Assembly (NCBI GenBank): GCA_964461335.1
Contig: CAYWTY010000038.1
Coordinates: forward strand, 1 to 14,733
Source: JAKJBL01 sp964461335
GTDB lineage: Bacteria; Bacillota; Clostridia; Christensenellales; CAG-138
Length of the DNA stretch: 14,733 nucleotides
Direction of reading: 5' to 3'
The notes under the pieces were generated by a model. That model was not told the DNA's origin, made no database searches, and saw only the letters and a list, made by a program, of their open reading frames with translations. How positions within the stretch are numbered: position 1 is the first letter of the stretch; every line of letters starts with the position of its first letter. Both the position numbers and the translations under genes were made by a program. Below, piece by piece: positions 1 to 8,200 of this stretch.

Positions 1-524
1 TCATAGCTGCCGCGAGTTTTTTAGTTAACGCAATTTGCATTGTAACCCACCACTGTTTTAATTTTTACCAATCCTCAGTCATTCTATATTTGCCTCATTA
101 TTTTGTATTTGTCAATTGAAAAATGCATTAAAGCGCCTTTAGAGAGGCTATTGCCACAAATACATCTTTCCACTACTCCACCCCCCCCTTTCCAAAAAAC
201 TCACGCGAGGCGCATTCTCTCAATTGTCCTGTACCCACCCGAGTAGGCATTCCCAAAATTAATTTCTGTTTATTTCGTTTCACTTCCTCAATAAAAAACA
301 GCCCACACAGTAGTGCAAGCCAAGTTCGGCGAGTAAACCTAATAGTAAGCGTGTTGCAATTTGAACATTGTAACCTTAAGATTTTGCTAAAGATGCAAAT
401 GCAAGCACTATAACCTTGCTTGCTCCGCCAAGAAGAGTGAACTGTATATCTGCACTCCACTGAGCTTTATATGAAAGAAATATGTTCGCTTTCCCATTGC
501 GCCATAGCAGCCAAGTCCATCAGC

Positions 525-551
525 ATATACCATAATATACCTCAATATACC
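525..551. repeat. Three ATATACC boxes at exact 10-bp spacing
   Basis: ATATACC occurs at 525-531, 535-541 and 545-551, so each copy starts 10 bases after the last. The second and third copies lie in a perfect AATATACCTC tandem repeat (534-553). Spacing of one helical turn is compatible with a protein-binding array, but three short AT-rich copies could also be chance. Confidence 0.5.
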
Positions 552-663
552 TCTGAATCTTAACAATGCATTGCGCAAATAATCGGCAGAAACAAATATC
601 TTGTATTTTAAGAAAAGTCACACCAAACATCATTTTTCAGCGAAGATACAATCAAAAACACTC

Positions 664-718
664 ATGAGACCAAAATGAGACCAAAATAAGACTGAAATGA
701 GACCGACATGAGACCGGC
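664..718. repeat. Five 11-bp direct repeats, ATGAGACCaaa type
   Basis: Five head-to-tail 11-base units lie at 664-674, 675-685, 686-696, 697-707 and 708-718. The first two are identical (ATGAGACCAAA). The third carries ATAAGACTGAA, the fourth ATGAGACCGAC and the fifth ATGAGACCGGC. A partial ATG follows at 719. The core ATGAGACC is kept in four of five while the last three bases vary, which is more like repeated binding sites on one helix face than simple slippage. The array ends 14 bases before the extended -10 at 733 and covers its -35 region, a normal place for an activator or repressor array. Confidence 0.75.
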
Positions 719-732
719 ATGGCGATAATATT

Positions 733-741
733 TGATATACT
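733..741 (+). promoter_or_regulatory. Extended -10 promoter for the adhesin operon
   Basis: TGATATACT fits the extended -10 pattern TGn-TATAAT with the hexamer TATACT at 736-741. At 17-bp spacing the -35 position (713-718) reads ACCGGC, unlike TTGACA, and lies inside the fifth 11-bp repeat. This suggests a promoter using the extended -10 and perhaps a bound activator. The predicted leader is a little over 100 bases. Confidence 0.45.
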
Positions 742-759
742 GTTTTATAAGGGAAAACT

Positions 760-789
760 CGTATTATATACATTTATAGCGTATTATAT
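760..789. repeat. 10-bp direct repeat CGTATTATAT, 20 bp apart
   Basis: CGTATTATAT occurs at 760-769 and again at 780-789, exactly two helical turns apart. It lies between the predicted transcription start and the first gene of the operon. It could be a second regulator site or part of the leader; both copies contain a TATTAT that could act as a -10, but no matching -35 is seen. Confidence 0.45.
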
Positions 790-862
790 CGAAGCTCATG
801 CAGCCATACATAGAGAGGCTGGTTAAAGGGCGAAAAAGCAGTGGTTTTTAAAAAGGAGCGAA

Positions 863-1474
863 ATGGACAAGGCAGCTTTTTTAAGGCGTATTAAAGGCAC
901 AGATGAAGAGGCGTTTCGCCGGCTTTTTAATCAATACAGCGAACCTGTTTACAAAATGCTGCTTGAGCAGTGCAAAGACAGACAGCTTGCGCGCGAAACG
1001 CTTAAGAGCACCTTTTTGCAGGTTCAGCAAACGCTTAAAAGCGAAGATGAAATAGACAGCACATATTTGTGGCTCAACGCATTGGCAAAAGCGCAGCTTG
1101 AAAAACACCTAATTGAAAAAAGCGACAGAGCCGCAGTCTTGGCGTCGCTTTTGGAAGCTCCTTCAATAAAAGCGCAGGCAGCAGAAGCTGCAGAACCAAA
1201 AGCTATGCAATGGCAGGAACCAGCGCCTGTACAACCGCCTGCAAGCGCTGATTTAAACCCGCCCTCAGTGCAGGCTATAAGGCTCTTAGCTCAGGAGCAG
1301 CCCCTGCCGAAAAAACGCAGCAGAGCAGGACGTGTATTTGTGTTAACTCTGCTTGGCGCACTTATACTTTGCGTGCTTTGGGTAATTGCAGGGCTTTTAA
1401 TGGATATTCAGGTGCTGCCTGAAATTGACTTAGGTTATACATGGTTCAACACGCAAGTGTTCTCCTTGTTTTGA
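863..1474 (+). CDS. Membrane-anchored sigma-70 region 2-like protein
   Basis: A 203-residue protein with an ECF-sigma-like N-terminus and a membrane anchor. Residues 8-80 follow the region 2 pattern (DEEAFRRLFNQYSEPVY, then TFLQVQQTL, then YLWLNALAKAQ), but the usual acidic/Q residues of the -10-binding helix are not evident. No region 4 follows. Instead there is an Ala/Glu/Pro-rich linker (95-145), a basic stop-transfer patch KKRSRAGR (150-157), one transmembrane helix (about 158-180) and a 23-residue outer tail. The start has AAGGAG at 853-858, four bases upstream. It is the first gene of the operon; the sortase starts 14 bases after its stop. By inference it could be a membrane-tethered regulator of the locus or a degenerate sigma factor with a structural role. 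The fold assignment is fairly secure; the function is open. Confidence 0.8.
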   Translation: MDKAAFLRRIKGTDEEAFRRLFNQYSEPVYKMLLEQCKDRQLARETLKSTFLQVQQTLKSEDEIDSTYLWLNALAKAQLEKHLIEKSDRAAVLASLLEAPSIKAQAAEAAEPKAMQWQEPAPVQPPASADLNPPSVQAIRLLAQEQPLPKKRSRAGRVFVLTLLGALILCVLWVIAGLLMDIQVLPEIDLGYTWFNTQVFSLF

Positions 1475-1488
1475 CAACAGAGGCGTAT

Positions 1489-2184
1489 ATGAATGAAACG
1501 GCAAAGTTGGATAAAAGCATTCGCGCCTTAACTGTGATTATGGCGATGCTTCTGCTTATTATGGGGGCGCTGCTTTTAACGCGCGACCATTGGAAGGCAG
1601 AGCTTCAGGCAGCGGCTTCAAAAGAAGTTGTAGAGGCAATAAAAAGCGGAAACACAGTTATTTCCCTTACAACGCTTCCTCCAGAAATCGAAGGTGAGGA
1701 AGATGACCTTGAAGTGCTCCAAGGGCTTGAAGAATTTTATGGGCACAGCCTGCTTGAGGATGTCCCGGAAGCTACGGACAGGCTCATTGGCATGGCAACG
1801 CTCGAAATCAAAAAAATCGACCTTTTGCTGCCGGTTGTTGAAGGAACAGGGCGCATACAGCTGCGCTACGGGGCAGGCTGGCTTGTAACATCCGCCTTGC
1901 CCGGGCACCCTGGCAACTGCGTAATCTTCGGCCACAGGATGCGCGCAAAAGGCAGGAAGTTCAACAGGCTTGACGAGCTGTTATCAGGCGACGAGGTTAT
2001 TATTGCAGATGCTGAGGGAACTGTTTATACCTATATAGTAAATGAAACTGTTGAGGTTGAACCTGCGGATTTGTTTAAAGAGCTTTATAAAGGCGCAGAG
2101 GGGCGAAATTTATCTCTTGTAACATGTGCGCCTGTTGGCGTAGGCAGCCGCCGGATGGTGGTAAGTTGTGAACTTGAACAATAA
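1489..2184 (+). CDS. Sortase family transpeptidase
   Basis: A 231-residue cysteine transpeptidase expected to cleave a C-terminal sorting motif and join the protein to the cell wall. It has an N-terminal signal anchor (about residues 12-31), a charged stalk, then the sortase barrel. Catalytic residues are visible: His149 in VIFGHRM, Cys213 in LVTCAP and Arg222 in SRRMVVS. There is no C-terminal membrane helix, which argues against pilin-type class C and for a class D- or E-like enzyme; I cannot fix the class by eye. The frame is open from an ATG at 1441, which would overlap the preceding gene by 34 bases; I prefer the ATG at 1489 because it has GAGG five bases upstream and follows the previous stop closely. 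The adhesin gene follows after 35 bases, so it is the obvious substrate. Confidence 0.93.
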   Translation: MNETAKLDKSIRALTVIMAMLLLIMGALLLTRDHWKAELQAAASKEVVEAIKSGNTVISLTTLPPEIEGEEDDLEVLQGLEEFYGHSLLEDVPEATDRLIGMATLEIKKIDLLLPVVEGTGRIQLRYGAGWLVTSALPGHPGNCVIFGHRMRAKGRKFNRLDELLSGDEVIIADAEGTVYTYIVNETVEVEPADLFKELYKGAEGRNLSLVTCAPVGVGSRRMVVSCELEQ

Positions 2185-2219
2185 GGATTTATGCCGAAAG
2201 GACAGAGAGGGGTAATCCT

Positions 2220-5200
2220 ATGAAAACAATAAACAAGCTTAGGCTAAGCAAACAAACTATTGCACTGCTGCTCGCGCTTATTATGGGCTTTGGGCATGTG
2301 ATGCTTGCCTCTGCATCCGAAAATGTACTTGACGCGGATTTGGCAGGCAATATAATAAGCGGCACAGAGCAGGGCAATACGCAAGAAACGGGCGACCCTG
2401 AATCAGAGGACGACCCTGAGCCAAACCCTCCTGTTGAAACGGATGAAGGAGAGCCTGAAACAGAAACGCCCGGCACGCCCGAACTTCAAGGCGCTCCCCT
2501 TGACCCAATGCAAAATAAAGGGTTAATGATAGAGCCTTTGGCGGCGCCTCTTGCGGGTGGTCTATCAAACATCAACATAAGCGCAACTGTGACAAAAAGC
2601 ACATTTGTTCACAGTGAAACAACGCGCTTAGATGTTGAGATGTCGCTTATAAATGAAGCGTTAGGCGGCTTTTATAATGGGCTGCAAATCCCGATTACGC
2701 TCCCTACGTTTTTAGTTCCCAACAACCTTGCCGGCGTCATAAAAGACAGCCCGTACCTGACAGCCTATACATACGATGCGGCAACCGGGATTATAACATT
2801 TACAGTCGGCAATATAGCCGCAGGTGTAAACGTAGTTAACATGGGCTTCTTTGTAATGCTCACTGTTGATACAACAGGCTATGAAGGCGGCGGTACAGGC
2901 ACTATAACAATCGGCAGCACAACAATTACAGTTAATGTAGGCGACACAGGCGGCTCCGGCTCAGGCGACTCGTGGGTTAAGAAAGGGCTCTTTAGCAACT
3001 ACAAACCGGGAGTTACTGCAGGTGAGGCTTATGTAGTTGAAGATAGAACAAAGCCTTTAGTATATTCAATTAATGCAAAAATAGATAAATTTACTGCTGC
3101 GGAAATTGAAGACGGCCTGCACTCGCAGCTTGTTTTATGCAAACCAAATGGCGATACCACAGGAGAGCTAAAAGACTTCATTATGCTGCTTGGCCCTGCG
3201 GGAGTTGCAAAAGCTTATGGCGCTCCCTTCCCCGAAGGCATTACAGCTGCACCATTTGGCAACGGGTTCAAACTTAAATTTACAGGCGCAGAAATTGCAG
3301 GTTTGCCGGTAACTGCAGTACTAGAGGGTAGTGAAAACTACCTTTACGGCCCTATTGAAAACCTTACTGTGCGCTATGCGGCCAAACTGAAAAATACTTC
3401 ATACAACGGCAGTATAAGCAACTCAGTCAGCCTTACAGTTGATAGCACTATAAAAGGTACTGATAGTACCGAGGTGCTCACATACGACACTTATGCGCTT
3501 TCCGTAAGAAAAGCAATAATTGAAGGAGAAGCGGAAAAATCCTCAATAGTAATTGACGAAAGCAATGCAACGCTAAAGTTTCGCATTTCGCTCCAGCAGT
3601 TTGGCAACGGAATTGCAAGCCACCCTGACAGCAAAGTGTTTGTAACAGATAATTTAGCAAACTGCTTTAGCATCAACACTCTATCTCCATCAAGCGAGCC
3701 ATTTAAGCTTGTTGAAAGCGGCAGCTCTATTGTAAAAGTTGTGAAAAATGGAACCGGCACAATACCGCAGGGCGTATATAACCTTGATTTTACAGTCAAT
3801 GTTGACATGGATAAGATTTTACGCGGCACGCGCAGGGAAAACCGCCTGTCTGATGATACTGTAGTATACATTTACCGCAAAGCAGAGCTGCTTATAAAAA
3901 AGGCGTGGAATGACGGCAGCGGCACAAAGGGCAATGTAACATTTGAGCTTCGCGATGGGAATACGGTTATAGCATCTGCAACGCTTCTTGAAGGCAGCGC
4001 AGAAGCCAGCATGAAATTCTCCCACGAAACGCCAAACCTTAAAAGTGGAACTCATACCTACTACCTTTACGAAGCAGTTTCAGAGACAAGCTCCTATAGC
4101 AGCGCTGTGCCAATCCCAATTACTATTACAAAGGGCACTGAGAACATCACGTTTGCATCGAGCGACAGCCGAATGGTAATACAAGCCTCACTCGGCGCGT
4201 ACGCAGAAGCAAACTTCACCAATGAAAAAGACAGCGGCGTAGGCAGCCTTAAGTTTATTAAAAAAGGCAAGGACGGCAGCACCTCTGTGAATATTACAGG
4301 CGGCACGTTTGAGCTTTATAAGGTCGGCGGCGGAGGTGCGCAAGATACGATTGTCGGCTTAACGGTAAATGGCAGCAACTATGAGTTTGGTGGAACGCTT
4401 ACAACATTTACAGTTACAAGCACAAGCGGAGTGCTAATAAATAAGCTGCCATACGGCACTTACTATGTTAAAGAAGTTGCAGCGCCTTTAGGCTACACTA
4501 TAAGCGGCAACGGCAAAACCGGGAATGTCGAGCTTAAAAAGACGCAAAAGGACAAAACAGCTGAACTTACCAACACCCTGTTCAGAGGGAAAATCTCCAT
4601 TATAAAAAAGGACCAGCAAAACAATACCTTAGACGCCATAGAGTTTACGCTCTATAAAAAGGAAAACAACAACTACCAGAAGATTCTAACCGGCACTACT
4701 GCAAACGGAGGGAAGTTAGAGTTCACAGAGCTTCTAAAAGGCGAGTACGCCCTGCAGGAAACCCAAAAGACGGGGTATTCGGGCTATTTCGAAAAAGTCA
4801 ATTTTATAATAGACGAAAACGGCGAAGCAGCAGTTACTTCTTCAGTAGGGGTTGACGGCACAATTACAGGCGGTACAAGCGGAAAGACAATAACTGCAAC
4901 CTGGCTTAACAACAAGCTCTTTGGCAGCATTAAAATAATTAAGACAGATGCGCAAAGCGAAGGCGGCTCACCTACCTATTTAAAAGGCGCACAGTTTGCG
5001 CTATACACATCCCAAAATGCAACAGAGCCTTTACAAGGGCCCTTCACTACAGATGCAAATGGCGAGGTTGAGTTTACAAACCTGCCTTACGGCACATATT
5101 GGGTAAAAGAACTTAGCGCGCCTGAGGGCTATGTAGTAAATGTCAACAACAACAGGCAGGCAGTTTTACAAGCTGCATTGCTTACACAAACTTGGACAAA

Positions 5201-8200
5201 CGCACCTAAAAAGGGCGAAATCAAAGTCATTAAAAAAGATGCTGAAGCTGCTGATAAACCCCTTAGCGGCGCTGTGTTTGAGCTTTTGAGCGAAGTCGGG
5301 ATTATCCGCGAGCTTACGAGTAATGCACAGGGGAAAATAACGTTTTCAGATTTGGCGGCAGGCAGCTATATCTTAAGGGAAAAGCAGGCTCCAGCAGGCT
5401 ACATAAAAAGCGATGAGCAAAGAACTTTTGTTATAGGCGAGCAAAATAATGCAAGCTTTATATGGGAGCATACAGCAGAATATACGAACGCCCGCATAAA
5501 GAAGACTTTGCGCATAACCAAGGTTGATGAAAGCGGCGAAAAGCAGCAGGGCGCGAAGTTTAAGCTAACAGGTACGGATTTAGCAGGCAAAGCAATAACA
5601 CAGGAAGCAACAACAGGCAGCGATGGAATTGCCGCATTTACCAACGTACCCTATGGCAGTTACACAATAACCGAGACTTTGGCGCCTGCAGGCTACGCGC
5701 TTCTTGCGCCTGTAACCGCAATTGTAAATGCCGCAAGCACAGGTGAGGTAATTGAGCTTTCCGCCGTGAATAAGCCGTATGTGCTTAAAGTCAGAAAAAC
5801 AGACAAAGGCGCAGGTGGGCAGGCCTTAGCTTTAGCAGGCGCTGAGTTTAACATACTTGCAGGCAGCAGCTATGTTGTAGCTGTTAAGCTTGCTGACGGC
5901 AGCTATAAATATACAGGCACAGCTTCTTCACAAAGCGATGCCACAAGCTTTGCAACAGCAGGCGCAGAGGGCAGTTTTACAGTTACGCACCTTATTGCAA
6001 ATACATATACTCTAAAAGAAACAAAGGCGCCCGAAGGGTATGTGCTTATTAACGAAACGCAAAACGTAACTGTCAGCGGCACTACTGCGCTTTATGAGCG
6101 CACATTTACAAACGCGAATATTAAAGGCAAACTGGAGCTTCTAAAGGTTGACGGCAGCGACAAGCGGCTTGAGGGCATTAAGTTTACCATAACAGGCGCA
6201 AGCGGCACATTTGTAGAAACTACTGATAGAGACGGCCGCATAACTCTTAACGACCTTCTCTTTGGCGAATATTCCATTGTTGAGGATGCTTTGACTGCGC
6301 CAAAGGGCATGGTAATTGAAGACGACCTTAAAGTTAATATAAGCGAAAACGGAGCAACTGTTAAATATAGTATTGTTAACCGCTTAATTACAGGCAATGT
6401 TAAGCTTAACAAAACGGATACAAACGGGAAGGCGCTTAGCGGCGCGAGCTTCCTGCTTACGCCTGTTGATGAAAACGGCAGCGTAATAAGCAATTCTGTT
6501 TACTATGCTTCAAGCAATTCTTTTGGTATTGCGGAATTTAAAAACATCCCCTACGGGGTGTATGCGCTCACAGAAACCTTCCCGCCCATAGGTTTTGCGC
6601 CAAGCGACATTATTCGCTATGTGCGTATTGGAGACGCGCCTGTTTCTGGCAGCATCATAAACAGCCTTGTAGAGGATAACGAGAATATAACCTTAGTAAA
6701 CAGCCCGCTTTTAGGCGCGCTCAAGCTCTTAAAGAAAGACGGCAAGGGCAATGAGCTTGGAGGCGCAGAATTCGCGCTTTATAAAAAGCAAGGTACAGAG
6801 CTATTGCCTGTTGCGCTAAAAGTATTAACAGGCGAAGGCGCGGGCAGGTTCAAGTATGACGGATTAGGGAGCGAACCAACGCATTTTGGCACAAATGCAG
6901 CAGGCGAGGCGCACATTGGCGTTATCCCCTATGGCGAATACGAAGTGCACGAAGTAAGCGCGCCAGAAGGCTATGCGCCCGGCATTGAAAAGGCTTTCAC
7001 AATTATGAACAGCGGCAGCGAAGTTTCAATAACTATGGTAAACGAAGAAATTTTGGGCAGTATCATGGTTGAAAAAGCGGATATAAACGACCCGACCAAG
7101 CTCTTAATAGGCGCGCAAATTCATGTTTACAAGCGTAACGAGGCAGGCGAGCCAATAAACAGCTTAGGCGAACCAATAGCAAATGGCGAGTTCTTAGCAA
7201 ACACTCCCCTGTTTTCTGCTGCTACAGGTCTTGACGGCAGAGCGCTTATAAGCTCCATACCGCTTGGCAAATATGTTGCTGTTGAAGTCGCCCCGCCGCA
7301 GGGCTATGAGCTTGACGGCGAGCGGGTGCAGCCCTTTGACATTACAGCAGAAAACGCGCAAAAAAGCCCCTATGCGCTAAAGCTGACGTTTAAGAACACT
7401 CCCTCACAATACAGCCTTAAGATTTACAAGGCTGAAAAGGGCAAGGGCTTTGTGTTAGGCAACGAAAGCCTTAACGGAGCGCGCTTCTTGGTTACAAACA
7501 GCGCAACAGGCTTTAGCCGTGTAGTTGAAACAGGCAAAGTATTTGCAATGCTTGTTAAAGAAATCGATGGAAGCCCTGTTTACACAGAAGAAGTAACTGA
7601 TGGCGAGGCCGGCATTGCGCTGCTTTTAGGCATACCTAAAGGCAATTACAAAGTGCGCGAGCTTACACCGCCAGAGGGCTTTGCTGCTGACATAGACGAG
7701 CATAGCGTAACTGTAAACACGCACGGTGCAGCAGCAGAAATAACAATTGAAAACACGCTGGTTTTAGGAAGCGTTAAGCTTATTAAGCTTGATGAGGCGG
7801 GCGAACCGCTTGAAGGCGCTATGTTTGAGCTTCGCGATGCTAAAAACAATGTCATTACCCTGCGCAAGGGTACAGTTAGTGACGGCTATGACTATATGCT
7901 TGACGCAGCAGGCAGCATAACCACCCTTTATGCAGGCGAGCTTACTATTGGCGGGCTAATTGCAGGCACATACAAGCTTGTTGAAACTAAAGCACCCGAC
8001 GGTTATGTGCGCCTTGATGAAGAGCGCGTCTTTACAATTGACGCAGGCAACTTCGAAAGCACCTTTGAGGTGCGCATAACAAATGTAAAGCGGCAGACTG
8101 CAGTTTCAATCCTTAAAGTCGATGCTGCAAATCACAGCCTGCATTTGGGCGGCGCAAAGTTCGAGCTTAGCCGCAGGCAGCAAAACAACACACATATTCT

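Larger units (their letters stand above)
1..862. other. Long intergenic region, no convincing gene
   Basis: About 860 bases carry no coding sequence that I can support. The only open frame of any size (minus strand, 173-460, 95 codons) has no ribosome site and no recognisable protein features. The region is AT-rich with a run of eight C at 181-188. Two sets of helically phased short repeats (525-551 and 664-718), a promoter-like element (733-741) and a spaced 10-bp direct repeat (760-789) lie in its right half, suggesting a regulatory leader for the operon starting at 863. Confidence 0.6.

Noticed and set aside
301..370. Possible tRNA-like stretch around caagttcggcgag
   Set aside because: No acceptor stem pairing or proper T-arm sequence could be built.
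173..460. Minus-strand open frame of 95 codons in the left intergenic region
   Set aside because: No ribosome site, no family resemblance, odd Cys/Arg-rich composition; likely chance.
1441..1488. Upstream ATG at 1441 as sortase start
   Set aside because: It would overlap the preceding gene by 34 bases and has no ribosome site; the ATG at 1489 fits better.
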